A model generated the notes under the pieces. The model did not search any database. It was not told the origin of the DNA and saw only the letters and a list, made by a program, of their open reading frames with translations. 64,000 bases of DNA, taken from positions 9,775,067 to 9,839,066 of the forward strand of contig NW_004624781.1 of assembly GCF_000247695.1 (NCBI RefSeq), in the 5' to 3' direction. The DNA is from Heterocephalus glaber (Eukaryota; Chordata; Mammalia; Rodentia; Bathyergidae). This document shows, piece after piece, positions 24,301-31,737 of the stretch (positions are counted from its first letter, which is position 1; each line of letters opens with the position of its first letter). The position numbers and the translations under genes were made by a program.

Positions 24301-27300
24301 CAGAAAGCAAAGGGACTAGAGAAGGAGTCAAGAGGAATGTCAGACCCACCAAAGATCAATAAACATAGTGACAATGATGATGTCATCCCAGTGCTACAGC
24401 AGGAGCAAGGAGAGGGGAGGCCTGAGCAGACTGGGGGATGAATCAAGTCCCACTGAGGAGGAGGGGCAGCAAGGTGCACACGACAGAGGTACTGGGGCGC
24501 ATGGGGCTATATTCTTTTCCATATGTTAACTGTGTGGCTGTGGAAAGTGACTTCCCTATGACAGAAGCTTATTGCCAGTTTTAGCCTCTGACAGATGCAG
24601 GCAATGGTAACCCATGGCTGTTAGCATCCACCCACCAAGGACAAAAGAAACAGCTTCCTGATGGGAGCATGCAGCACCTCTGAAGGAGTCTTCATTAAAC
24701 ACACACACAACACACGCAGACACACATAAATCTAAGCAACCTCTATACATAAGAATTAAAAGGGAAAGAGGGCCATGTTACAATGACACCAAGGTATGCA
24801 ATCACCAAAACCCACAGTGTAGGACATGCTATGCAACCAACAGTCTGGTTTCTTCACATACACAAATCTTGAGGGAAAAAAATAGAAGAGATGGAGAAGA
24901 AACATACTTAGTTAAAACAGCATGTCATCCAACCCTATTTGCACTCCAGTTCAACTATTAAAAGAATTTGTAGGAGATGATGGAGAAAATGTGAACACAA
25001 TTTACATGTGTAATATTAAAGGAAATTTTTTTAGGGAAATAGTATTACTATTATATTTTATTTTTCTAGATGTTTTTCATCTTTTAGTGACATAAACCAA
25101 AACATTTACAGATTTAAAGAACCCAAAAGCCCGCTCTGGGTCACAAGGGTGGTGAGAAAGGACGGAGGCTCAGCAGAGGCCGGGAGCCAGGACGGCACAC
25201 CCTCCCCCACACTCACAGTCATCATCTGTGTGAAGCTTGGCCTTCAGCTTCTCCATCTTCCTCTCATCCCGTAACAACGTCCTGTCCTTTTTGAGTGTGC
25301 CTGTTCCTTCCTCTTTCTTCTCTTCAGTAGTTTCTTGGATTAAAGAATATTCTTCATAATTTGTTATTCCTAAAAATAGAAATTAGGTTATCATTACTGT
25401 CAACTCCTTCCACTCGGGGCCTGGGATACTGCAACGAGCCTATTTTGGCAAAGGATGGAAAGAGGCTTTCCTGGTGTGAGGAAAGGGAGGCCACATGCCA
25501 CGTAACTCCGACACAAACAAAAGGCCTTCAGCTAGGTAAGTCACATTCACAATGCCATGTGCAATTCTCTACTAATTTTTGAGAAACAAGAACAAACCAG
25601 ATACCATGAAGAGGAAGGCAAGAGGATATCCAGTAAGAAGTATCTCAAAGAACTCAGCTCCTTTTGCATGAAGAAGAAACTAAGATAGGCAAGGCCACTT
25701 TTTTCAAGTATTTGAAGGCCTTCATGTGAGAAGGAGGCAAAGTTGTCCCCTGGGGAGACTAACAGAAGCTACAAGAAGAAAAATCTGCCCAACAGTTGGT
25801 CACACAAACTGTCACCATGGTATTTAGGGAGATTCTGGACATCAATGCGGGGTAGGGGGGCTGAGTTACACACATTTTAAAAATTCCTCTCAAATGAAAA
25901 TATCTGTTATTTTCTGAAAGAGAAACAAAAGCTCTCAATGATGACCCAGTGAGAAGTGTGAGTGTTTACGATGCCATGAGTAGATTGTCAAATCAGGACA
26001 GTGGACCTACTCTCTTAGGACTGCTCGGAACAAAACTATGTAGACACCAGATAGAGTGGATAAAAAGAGGAGGCATGTCATTCAAAACAAAGCAAAAATG
26101 GAACTGGGGCGTGTGACTGCTCACCTATCCTGCTACAGATGGTCACCAGGAGCTCCCCCACCGTCTTGGAGTCATCCACCATCACCGTCTTCACAGATCC
26201 ATCCAGCATCCGGATTTTCTGAGGCCTCTGTTTCTTTTTGTATTCCAAAATGTCCTAGAACACAAACCATACACATATTTTACACACAAGAGAAAACAGG
26301 TAACAAACCTGGACATTTTTCTTTAAAATCAGCAGGTGCTGATTTCCTCATCCTTCCAAAATTTCTTTAAAATCTTTCTTAGGAAGAAAGGAGCTTCCTT
26401 CATTATTATAGCAGCTTCTGTACTACAGGATCTCCAGGCCCCAGTAACTGCTTTGATAAAGATTCTTCAAAATATTACAGTGAAATTGCACCCTCCCCAA
26501 ACAAGAAAGGAGCTCAATGATCGAAAATTACCCTGGAAACAATAGTAAAAGAGGCAGAAACCCTCATGGAGGCTGCGAAAGGCTGCATCAGTGAGAACTG
26601 GCAGAGGAAAAGGCCTCCATGCCTTTTTTTGTTTGTTTGTTTTTGGGACCGGGGATGGAACTCGGGACCTTGTGCTTGCGTGGCAGGGGCCAGAACCACT
26701 GAGCTAAATCCCCGGCTCTCCACGCCTTTTTAAAAGATAGCAGTGTCCATATGCAATTATCTGTACTCTGCCATGAGCAGTTTTTACTATCTATACATAG
26801 AAAATGACAATCTGTAAAATTTATCCTCAAAATGCTTATTTACCAGACATACATATATGCATACAAATAACAGTCATGAAACTGCCTCCACTGTCTCCAC
26901 AATTCCTCGCAGTGGAGGCATATCACAATGGGTGTGGTGTTCTGCAATGGAACATGAGCAAGACCACACAGCAGGGATTAAGTTTGGAAGTTATTTTTAA
27001 TAAGAGGCCTCTTTTTTAATTATACTTCTTCAAAACAACTATGGAGGGAACATTAATTAAAATTAATTAATCAAATCTTTCACTCTTGCTCTGTGAAATC
27101 CGATAGATCCAACTCATCCAATCGGCCAAAAGACCCTGTGTCTTGGAAGTTAGGCTGGATACAATGGTTAACGCAATATTTCTCCTCATATCCATTAACA
27201 ACCATTTTAGTTTTGTTACTATTGCTAATAGTTATTAAGATCACATCCCCTATTTGAAATTTCTTTTCAAAAACAAAATGCTGGGCCGGGAATGTAGCTT

Positions 27301-29864
27301 AGTGGTTCCGGTGCCTGCCTGGCAAGTTCAAGGTCCTGAGTTCGATCCCTGGTACCAAAACAAACAAACACAAAATGCTAATTAATGTTTGGTCTCAGAT
27401 TCTTTTTCGAATTACCTTTCATTTTCCCTCTCATTCTCATCTGACTTTCCATCAGGAATACACTTATCTCCTCACAGAATATGCCTGTACCTTGTCTCGT
27501 GAGTACCTCATCCAACATGACATGGAAAAATTGCTTAAAATACCCCAAACTGCATCAATTTCAAGAATTTAGATTGCTGGCGTTTTCTTACCACTGGACA
27601 GTACATTAATGGGAACTACTGATAAAATTCCCTTGAATCAAAACAGTGGAGTGATGTTGGCTTCCACAGACCCAAGAACAAAGCAATGAGGATATTAAGT
27701 CAGACCAGCAGCCTACCCCATTTCGCAACATGTAGTAATCCAGTGTTCTGCCTGCTTCCAGCCAAATTCCTTTCCTGGGATCTTCATCCGAAAGAAACAG
27801 CCCATAGTCAGAAGCTGGAACATAAAGAAAAAGACAGAAAGGAGGCAAAGTTTGGCAAGGCCATTCCTGGCTTCCTGGCCCTGAGCCTGCCCCCACAGCA
27901 AGCCTGTAGTGTCCTTCACCAGACAGGTGTTTCCTGCTGAGCCCACAAGCGGCTGACAGCAGCAGAGCAGGTAGGGAGGAGGAGACCTGAGCTGCAGAAG
28001 CAACAGCCACAAAATTGGTGCATCTTTCTGAGGATGCATGGGTTAGAGTTGTGTCTGAAAGTGAGGGTACCACAGGAATAAATTAGTCCAAATTTCTTTC
28101 CACCTGAATTTGAGTTTGTTCTCTAGGCCTTGCCATAAAAATCAAGCCAAAAAGCTGGGCGCGCTGGCACATGGCTGGGAATCCCAGTACTGTAGGAGGC
28201 TGAGGCAAGAGGATGGCAAGTTTGAGCCCAACCTGGGTAAATCACCAAATTTGCAAGACACTGTCTCCAAGTGAAAAATAAAAATAAATAAAGAACTGGG
28301 AATGTAGCTTAGTGTGCATACCCGGGGTTCAATCCCTACTACTGCAAAAGAACTTGGACAAAAAAACCAAAACAAAACAAAAACCAAAACCCACAACTGA
28401 GAAACTTAAGCACAAGGCTATTTGGGGACAGAGCAGGTGGGGGCTTTATACCTCGAAGGATTCAGCATAATACATCATCAGATTGGTAGGAGTTCCTCGT
28501 GAGAGGAAGTCCTTGCTTCCCATTTTCAACAAATTAGGAAAATACTTGGAAAATTAAACTCTGTGTTCTCCATAGAAATTCCTATTCTACCTAGGAATTC
28601 CAGGGGAGCAGGGAGTGGGGGCAGGAGGGAAACAGAGTCATGGCCCATCTGCACTTCTCTCCTCCTTAATGCCTTAACGTACAAACCAGAGACCCAAGGA
28701 AGGGTCTGAGCAACTGCTGCTTCTCAGCAAAGCTTCAAGGTCTTTAAAGGTTTACTCACACCCTCATCAGAGTTTACAGCAAGCTAGCCCAAAGAAATTT
28801 TGTAAAAAATCTGAAAGAAAATAACAAAACAGTAAGTTAAAAGTAAAGATAACAGAAGTAAACTGGACAGCCAAATCTTGGAGAAGGTGATTCTTTTTTC
28901 TTTTTTTGAGACAGGGTCTCGCTATGCAGTTCAGGCTGGCCTCGAACTCACTATGAAGCCCGGGCTGGCCTCCAACTTGTAGCAATCCTCCTGCCTCAGC
29001 CTCCCAAGTGCTGGAATTATAGGTGTGTGCCACCATGCCTGGCTAGTAAGCTGATTTTTAATGCTTCAATTTTTAAACTGAGTTTTACCCACTTTTACAC
29101 TAAAGGTTTATCCATTTAAAAGTGATTCCTGTTTCTTAACCGTCAGATAAATCCCTGAATAAGGGAAGGAAATGTAGAGAGGAGACAAAGGGAAAGGGAA
29201 AATCAACTGTATAGTATATGAATGGCTTTTGTTTAAACTTGGATTAACAGGAGTCAGTAGTTTAATTAAACACAAAACAAAACATATAACATGCTCCCTG
29301 TGTTTTTCTAAGATTTGAGATAAAATTTATAAAGCTCCTTCAAAGGGCTTGCAGTGTAACACTTGCTTCAGGTCCTGATCATGATCAAAAGTGACCAGGC
29401 ATGGGACACACATAACCAACATGTGCCAGGGCAGGTCCTCTGCACTTTACTGAGTAAATGGGATATGGATGTATGTCAAAAAGTGGTTCACAAACTGCAG
29501 CACATAATGGTGACATATGGGAAGGGCAGGGTGACGACATATCCATGCTGATTGATGACTTGGGGTTCACATGGCCGTCGTCACCACAGGGCTCAGAAGG
29601 GAAACAAGGTGCACCCAGCCTAAACGATATCGTATTTAAAACACTCAGGCTGCTAGGCATATGCGCCACTCTGAGCCTCCATCCCTTCTGCTGCACAGTG
29701 AAGAACACATCAGGCAACAGAGACCCACCTTGCCCCATTTGGGCCTCAGGTACCCGTTCCCGAATAACTCGACAGGCGTCGTACACGGCTGTAGATGGTT
29801 CAAACTGCATGGTCTTCACCACATTGCAGTGGCGGACGCAGATCTTTAAGGACAGTGCCACCAT
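3229..29864 (-). CDS. TLN2: TLN2, talin-2: joined coding exons 1-8 (N-terminal FERM head, residues 1-319)
   Basis: Talin-2 links integrin beta tails to actin at focal adhesions. Its head is an extended FERM domain (F0-F1-F2-F3), followed by a long helical rod. Joining 29864-29729, 27814-27717, 26254-26125, 25369-25217, 23499-23357, 21893-21766, 4485-4422 and 3333-3229 on the minus strand gives 957 bases, exactly 319 codons without a stop. All seven introns in between are GT-AG, and the junction phases (1,0,1,1,0,2,0) fit. Residues 1-85 correspond to F0, about 86-202 to F1 and about 203-305 to F2; F3 and the rod (full family length about 2,540 residues) lie beyond position 1. Talin-2 is favoured over talin-1 by [10 protein letters not shown] near the N-terminus, by VPEAQ, and by RGAEKRIFQ in F2; from memory, talin-1 has a shorter SIGN segment and KGERKIFQ. 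The large introns also fit TLN2, since TLN1 is compact. No disabling change was seen. Confidence 0.96.
3334..4421 (-). other. TLN2: TLN2 intron between exons 7 and 8
   Basis: A short intron of about 1.1 kb with consensus GT and AG ends. It carries a likely MIR fragment (about 3,520-3,590) and one sense-oriented ID SINE (3,741-3,835). The rest looks unremarkable. Confidence 0.85.
3741..3835 (+). mobile_element. ID-type tRNA-derived SINE
   Basis: Sense copy: GGGGCCGGGGATTTAGCTCA, B box GAGTTCAATCC, GGTACC and a run of 16 A. A short flanking duplication, caaactgga, lies at 3,732-3,740 and 3,836-3,844. Confidence 0.93.
4422..4485 (-). CDS. TLN2: TLN2 coding exon 7 (F2; residues 263-284)
   Basis: This small exon of 64 bases starts with the last base of Asp263 and encodes [20 protein letters not shown] followed by Gln. 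K274 and R276 align with talin-1 K272 and K274 of the F2 membrane-contact patch. RGAEKRIFQ carries the one-residue insertion that distinguishes talin-2 from talin-1 here. The acceptor is TTTCTCAG|TCTAAA and the donor is TTTCAG|GTATTG, phase 0. It would be easy to miss by length alone, but phase and sequence fit both neighbours exactly. Confidence 0.94.
4755..5395 (+). mobile_element. L1 3' end: ORF2 C-terminus and purine-rich 3' UTR
   Basis: Sense-oriented, 5'-truncated L1. Two overlapping frames encode the ORF2 C-terminal segment ([50 protein letters not shown], then [15 protein letters not shown] and [11 protein letters not shown]), so one frameshift separates them near 5,020. This is followed by a G/A-rich 3' UTR. 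The same family occurs at 17,380-17,953. Ends are approximate. Confidence 0.85.
7371..7545 (+). mobile_element. B1+ID dimeric SINE
   Basis: The left half resembles a degraded 7SL-type monomer (GCTGGGTATGTGGCAGCACT, then GGCCTAGGCAGGAGG). The right half is a shortened ID (GGGGATGTAGCTCAGGGTGA and GGGTTCAATCCC). Dimers of this design occur in several rodent lineages. It ends in an A-rich tail. Confidence 0.75.
8727..8820 (-). mobile_element. ID-type SINE inserted in L1M
   Basis: Antisense copy with TTTTTTGGTACCGGGGATCG and, in reverse, the A box. A perfect 16-base duplication, aagggtaaattgtttt, at 8,711-8,726 and 8,821-8,836 restores the L1M 3' UTR when the ID is removed. Confidence 0.95.
9072..9128 (+). 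mobile_element. ID-type SINE, 3' fragment
   Basis: Only the B-box half remains (CAAGTACAAGGTCCTGAGTT then TGATCCCTGCTA) with an A tail. The A box is missing, so this is a 5'-truncated copy. Confidence 0.65.
9235..9253. repeat. (TTA)n microsatellite, short
   Basis: About six TTA units, just before the antisense B1. It probably arose in the A tail of that element. Confidence 0.75.
9262..9402 (-). mobile_element. B1-type (7SL-derived) SINE
   Basis: Antisense copy: GACAGGGTCTCACTATG, CCTGGAACTCACTATG, CAGGCTGGCC and GTGCTGGAATTACAGG are the classic B1/Alu-related blocks. The tail in this orientation is the T run at 9,261-9,268. Confidence 0.92.
9670..10330 (+). pseudogene. Possible decayed retrocopy of an unrecognised gene
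   Basis: This stretch has a more coding-like composition than its surroundings and two overlapping plus-strand frames (about 60 and 93 codons). A later in-frame-looking block runs around 10,200-10,330 ([20 protein letters not shown], then ALAESVG), separated from the first by stops. That pattern fits a processed pseudogene with several breaks. I do not recognise the parent protein, see no clear poly(A) or duplication, and it may be chance. Confidence 0.25.
10761..10841 (-). mobile_element. ID-type SINE
   Basis: Antisense copy (TTTTGGTACCGGGGATCGGA; reverse A box with one change). The flanks carry a 9-base duplication, cattttctt, at 10,752-10,760 and 10,842-10,850. Confidence 0.92.
10870..11340 (-). 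mobile_element. Old L1M 3' UTR fragment, antisense
   Basis: It contains 'caccttt'-type blocks such as 'aacccctccctggtaaccac', 'ctgcttctatgtatttctgc' and 'tgaagttcatccacgtagtc', which are typical of the antisense of L1M 3' regions. Boundaries are approximate. Confidence 0.65.
11500..11610 (-). mobile_element. MIR SINE fragment, antisense
   Basis: Short block with 'gcatgacctgaggcacatca' and 'gtttcttcacctg'-like sequence (tgttttatcacctgaaaag), the reverse of an MIR core. Diverged. Confidence 0.4.
11815..11975 (+). mobile_element. MER5-type hAT (Charlie) non-autonomous DNA transposon
   Basis: Matches the MER5 pattern in order: 'gtgtggtcccaggaacactg', 'gagcttgctagaaatgcc', a CCC-rich middle, 'ctctgggagtgagtccagca' and 'taacaagacctctagatg'. 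Old and without terminal repeats I can define. Confidence 0.7.
12090..12415 (-). mobile_element. Possible MaLR-type LTR fragment, antisense
   Basis: The right end, 'tgacttttggaggggacaca' followed by 'ttctaaccacagca', is the usual antisense start of MLT1/MST-type LTRs. The left part is too diverged to be sure. Confidence 0.4.
14021..14105 (-). mobile_element. ID-type SINE (first of a tandem pair)
   Basis: Antisense copy with a T run, GTACCGGGGATCAAATTCGG and, in reverse, the A box TTTAGCTCAGTGG with a change. It lies 12 bases from the next copy. The flanks (ttgtattcaatt on the left, tgcattaatttt between the copies, tgtattaatttt on the right) look like diverged versions of one duplicated target. 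Confidence 0.88.
14118..14200 (-). mobile_element. ID-type SINE (second of a tandem pair)
   Basis: Antisense copy in the same orientation as the one before it. A perfect 10-base duplication, attaattttt, lies at 14,108-14,117 and 14,203-14,212. Its body keeps GCGCTTGCGCAGCAGGCGGC, unlike the neighbour, so the two are separate insertions rather than a local duplication. Confidence 0.9.
15331..15434 (+). mobile_element. ID-type SINE
   Basis: Sense copy: GGGCCGGGGATTTAGCTCAG, GAGTTCAATCCCTGG and an A/G-rich tail. Flanking duplication with one mismatch: aactttataag at 15,321-15,331 and aagtttataag at about 15,435-15,445. Confidence 0.92.
15849..17108 (-). pseudogene. L1 ORF2 reverse-transcriptase segment, inverted and frameshifted
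   Basis: On the minus strand, from 17,108 downward: '[20 protein letters not shown]', then [20 protein letters not shown] (the RT 'D..KAFD' motif), [13 protein letters not shown] (RT motif) and [15 protein letters not shown], where the catalytic 'FADD' reads LAHD and so has lost the expected residues. Later frames give [19 protein letters not shown]. Several frameshifts and the changed catalytic box make it a dead fragment carried by the twin-primed element. Confidence 0.9.
17109..17953 (+). pseudogene. L1 ORF2 C-terminus and 3' UTR, with internal deletion
   Basis: Sense part of the twin-primed element. It reads [34 protein letters not shown], then jumps near 17,376 from the 'aataaacatatgaaaaaatg' segment to 'aagaattaaaagaatcatac'. 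The segment present at 4,755-4,880 of the related copy is therefore missing (an internal deletion of a few hundred bases). It ends with [29 protein letters not shown] and a G/A-rich 3' UTR. Confidence 0.88.
20726..20806. repeat. Pyrimidine-rich (CCCT/CCTT) low-complexity tract
   Basis: About 80 bases of C and T with very few purines on the plus strand, starting with CCCTCCCTCCCTCC. On the minus strand, which is the TLN2 transcript strand, this is a polypurine run. Confidence 0.85.
21205..21290 (+). mobile_element. Degraded ID-like fragment
   Basis: The phrase 'aagaccccaggtttgatccc' followed by 'taacactgtaag' resembles the B-box half of an old ID-type SINE. The A-box half is not recognisable. 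A similar old fragment ('gcctaggttccatccccaga') lies at about 21,650-21,710. Confidence 0.4.
21766..21893 (-). CDS. TLN2: TLN2 coding exon 6 (F2; residues 221-262)
   Basis: These 128 bases encode [20 protein letters not shown], then [20 protein letters not shown] and FL. This is the helical F2 lobe. K258 (in HKPG) aligns with talin-1 K256, one of the basic residues of the membrane-orientation patch. GGFQAQ and HVEHKHKPG are talin-2 choices (talin-1 AGFQCQ, HNEQKHKAG). The acceptor is GTTTCAG|GCTCGG. The donor is TTAGA|GTAAAT, splitting the Asp263 codon after two bases; the missing base is supplied by exon 7, 17 kb away. Confidence 0.95.
23357..23499 (-). CDS. TLN2: TLN2 coding exon 5 (end of F1, start of F2; residues 173-220)
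   Basis: These 143 bases encode [37 protein letters not shown] and [10 protein letters not shown]. The [19 protein letters not shown] block is shared by both talins, while [15 protein letters not shown] matches talin-2 (talin-1 has DHGRTLREQGVEEHE). It closes F1 and enters F2 at about residue 203. The acceptor is TGTTGCAG|TAAATT and the donor is GTCCAG|GTATGG, phase 0. Confidence 0.95.
24699..24727. repeat. Short CA-rich run
   Basis: Interrupted CACACA sequence of about 30 bases, too short and impure to be a strong microsatellite. Confidence 0.6.
25217..25369 (-). CDS. TLN2: TLN2 coding exon 4 (F1 with its long basic loop; residues 122-172)
   Basis: These 153 bases encode [12 protein letters not shown] followed by a charged segment with [20 protein letters not shown] and [15 protein letters not shown]. 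This is the insertion in the talin F1 lobe, a flexible loop rich in Lys/Arg that in talin-1 contacts acidic phospholipids and helps integrin activation. All the basic residues of the loop are kept. The acceptor is ATTTTTAG|GAATAA with an AT-rich pyrimidine tract; the donor is GACT|GTGAGT. The exon ends one base into codon 173 (Leu). Confidence 0.95.
26125..26254 (-). CDS. TLN2: TLN2 coding exon 3 (end of F0, start of F1; residues 79-121)
   Basis: These 130 bases start with [20 protein letters not shown], which crosses the F0-F1 boundary at about residue 85. They continue with [19 protein letters not shown], the first strands of the F1 ubiquitin-like fold. Talin-1 reads [17 protein letters not shown] here, so the VGELLVTI version supports talin-2. 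The acceptor is TTCTAG|GACATT and the donor ATAG|GTGAGC. The exon ends one base into codon 122 (Gly). Confidence 0.95.
26629..26717 (-). mobile_element. ID-type SINE
   Basis: Antisense copy with a TTTGTTTG tail and GGGACCGGGGATGGAACTCG. Flanking duplication with one mismatch: ctccatgccttttt at 26,615-26,628 and ctccacgccttttt at 26,718-26,731. It sits about 370 bases upstream, in transcript sense, of exon 3. Confidence 0.92.
27283..27369 (+). mobile_element. ID-type SINE
   Basis: Sense copy (GGGCCGGGAATGTAGCTTAG, GAGTTCGATCCCTGGTACC) with a CAAA-rich tail. A perfect 10-base duplication, acaaaatgct, lies at 27,273-27,282 and 27,370-27,379. It sits 350 bases downstream of exon 2 in the transcript, on the antisense strand. 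Confidence 0.93.
27717..27814 (-). CDS. TLN2: TLN2 coding exon 2 (F0, residues 46-78)
   Basis: These 98 bases complete codon 46 (Ala) and run through residue 78. The peptide contains [19 protein letters not shown] and DYYMLRNG, a highly conserved talin block in which talin-1 has small changes (DFGLFLSDDDPKKG). The acceptor is GTTCCAG|CTTCTG and the donor is GGG|GTAGGC. The exon ends in phase 0 after Gly78, and the next exon resumes with Asp-Ile-Leu-Glu-Tyr, as in the family. It lies 1.9 kb below exon 1. Confidence 0.95.
28154..28390 (+). mobile_element. B1+ID dimeric SINE
   Basis: The left half is a 7SL-type monomer (GCTGGGCGCGCTGGCACATG, GGAATCCCAGTACTGTAGGA, GAGGCTGAGGCAAGAGG). An A-rich linker follows, then a shortened ID (GGGAATGTAGCTTAGTGTG and GGGTTCAATCCC) and a long CAAA tail. 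Same structure as the copy at 7,371. Confidence 0.88.
28892..29044 (-). mobile_element. B1-type (7SL-derived) SINE
   Basis: Antisense: GAGACAGGGTCTCGCTATG, CTGGCCTCGAACTCACTATG, CCTGCCTCAGCCTCCCAAG and GTGTGCCACCATGCCTGGCT. Well preserved and full length, between exons 1 and 2 of TLN2. Confidence 0.94.
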
Positions 29865-29900
29865 TTTCCTAGATGATTGGTAGGGTCTCACTTAGAATGT
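29729..29900 (-). CDS. TLN2: TLN2 coding exon 1 with 36 bases of 5' UTR (start codon at 29864-29862)
   Basis: This exon encodes residues 1-45 plus one base of codon 46 and forms the first part of F0, the ubiquitin-like lobe that binds Rap1. The ATG gives [10 protein letters not shown], the invariant talin start. It lies in a good initiation context (A at -3, G at +4) and has an in-frame TAA ten codons upstream (29894-29892), which fixes the start. The acceptor TTCCAG lies just above 29900, so this is not the first exon of the transcript. The donor is AAG|GTGGGT at 29729/29728. By alignment to talin-1 K15/R30/R35, K17, R32 and R37 would be the Rap1-facing basic residues; all three are present. 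The coding part spans 29864-29729. Confidence 0.95.
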
Positions 29901-30074
29901 CTGGAAAACACAAAGAAATAACTCTGAAATTCACAGTAATTATTTGTCTTGAGGAAAGAAATTCTACAGACTCTCAAATCAACTTTAAAAATCATATACT
30001 ATTCAGGATGCTCCACTGTAAAGTCATTCTGACAACCGCCTATATTCTGCAAACATTTTGTCTACGAAAACATT

Positions 30075-30790
30075 TTTTAAAAACTTTATTAATACATTTT
30101 ATAGTACATAATGATTACACTCATGGGGGGGGTTGGTACAGCTACATAGCACATCTTCATTCTTTTTTTAAATCCCACCCCTACTCATCTTTTGGTCCCC
30201 TTCCCTTTTGCAAAAGATCTCTCTCCTTCTTTCCTATTTTTATTTTGTTCTTTAATTTGTTTATACTTTGGGTTTCTCACATAAGAGAAATCATGTCATA
30301 CTTAAGCTTGTATGTCTGATTTATTTCACTTAACATTATGGTCACAAGGTGCATCCATTTTCCCATAAATGATTCAAGTTTATCCTTTATGGCAGAGTAG
30401 TACTCCACTGTGTATAAATGCCACATTTTCTTTATCCATTCATCTGAGGATGGAGACATAGGCCACTCCCAAGATTTAGCTATTATGAATTGTGCTGCGA
30501 TATATATGGGTATGCATGTATCACTGTAGTATGATGACTTTAACTCTTTCGAGAGACTATCTAGAAGGTGAAAAGGTGGGTCAAAAGGAATTGTTATTTT
30601 TACTCTTGTGAGGAATCTCCATACTGATTTCCATAGTGGGTACACCAGTTTACACTCCTACCACCAATGTAGAAGGGTTCCTTTTGCCCAGCAGCCTCAC
30701 CAGCATAGGTTATGATTTGATTTCTTGATGATTGCCATTCTTTGTGGAATAAGATAGAATTTCAGTGTTGTTTTAATCTGTTATTCTCTA
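30075..30790 (-). mobile_element. L1 3' end, antisense to the plus strand
   Basis: The minus strand encodes the ORF2 C-terminus in one frame at 30,645-30,277 ([75 protein letters not shown]). The 3' UTR follows down to about 30,075. It is 5'-truncated. It lies in the TLN2 sense direction and ends only about 170 bases above the acceptor of the start-codon exon. Confidence 0.88.
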
Positions 30791-31652
30791 CTGGCCACAG
30801 ATGTTGAGCAGTAAAAATATTTCTTATCTGAGAAATGCCAAGATACTTTCCTCCATCACCAACAGTGTTCACTAAGAATCTGTCCTGAACTGAATTAATT
30901 CACGACAGCCTGGGAGGTGGCTGGATTGCAGTACAGCAAAGGAGTTCATGATATCTGACAAGTTTCTACCCACAATACAAAGGGCTTTTAACCAACATAC
31001 TCCCCAAGTTAAACTCCAGAGGTATGTGAACACTTGTAGATCATGCTATGGGCTTGTCCCCAGGGTTCCGTGAACTGCTAAGCTCTGTGAGCATGGCTGG
31101 TGCTGACAGTCAGTGGGGAAGACCACAGAGCTGGATGTTGCTGTGGATGCTGTTTATGAGATGCAGACAGCATGGGATCCCTTCTTTTCCCTGGGAAGAG
31201 TACTGTTAGTGTCACTGAATAAAGGCCACGTTTCCCAGGTTGAAAACCAGGCTTTCTGAAGAGCAGATGAATGGTTCCCTCTAGCCACGCAGGCTGAGAT
31301 TCCCCATTGAAAAGGCTGACAGAGCCTCGGCGTGGGCCTCTCTTGGGCTTCAGAGAGTAGGATGCAACCGATTCCCAGGGACAAACTTCCACACAACTAT
31401 TCCCAGTGGTTTCCCGTTACTCTTCATCTTAACTCTGCACAAGGGTGGTGCAGAATGGAGGTGACACTTCTAGTCCAGGGTAGATTAGGAGACTGAAGTT
31501 CTCAACTTTATCACTCCAAAACAACTACTGCAGAAAGGCATTGCTTCTACTGCATAGGAACATATCATAAAAGGAAAATGCAAACACCAACCCAGTTACT
31601 CTCACAGACCACTGCACACAAGTCCAAGACTGAAAGGCTCCGGTGGTGTCTT

Positions 31653-31737
31653 TTTTTTTTTTTTGGTACTGGGGATCGAACTTGGGTCCTTGCACCTGCG
31701 CAGCAGGCGGCAAAACCACTGAGCTAAATCCCCAGCC
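31653..31737 (-). mobile_element. ID-type SINE
   Basis: Antisense copy with TTTTTGGTACTGGGGATCGA and a CAGCAGGCGG centre. Flanking duplication with one mismatch: ctccggtggtgtctt at 31,638-31,652 and ctccagtggtgtctt at 31,738-31,752. Confidence 0.94.

Larger units (their letters stand above)
21894..27716 (-). other. TLN2: TLN2 introns between exons 2 and 6
   Basis: Four introns of 0.8-1.7 kb (21,894-23,356; 23,500-25,216; 25,370-26,124; 26,255-27,716), all GT-AG. Apart from two IDs (26,629-26,717 and 27,283-27,369) and a short CA-rich run at about 24,699-24,727, I see only unique sequence. The small number of repeats contrasts with the L1-rich intron next to it. Confidence 0.85.
27815..29728 (-). 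other. TLN2: TLN2 intron between exons 1 and 2
   Basis: A 1.9 kb intron with a B1+ID dimer (28,154-28,390) and an antisense B1 (28,892-29,044). No exon-like segment was seen. Minus-strand open frames at both ends are read-through of exons 2 and 1 into the intron. Confidence 0.85.

Noticed and set aside
27606..28073. 155-codon minus-strand open frame
   Set aside because: Only the part between 27,814 and 27,717 is talin (exon 2). The rest is intron on both sides.
29385..29731. Minus-strand open frame continuing past the exon 1 donor
   Set aside because: It is read-through of TLN2 exon 1 into the intron. Family identity stops exactly at the GT donor and resumes in exon 2.
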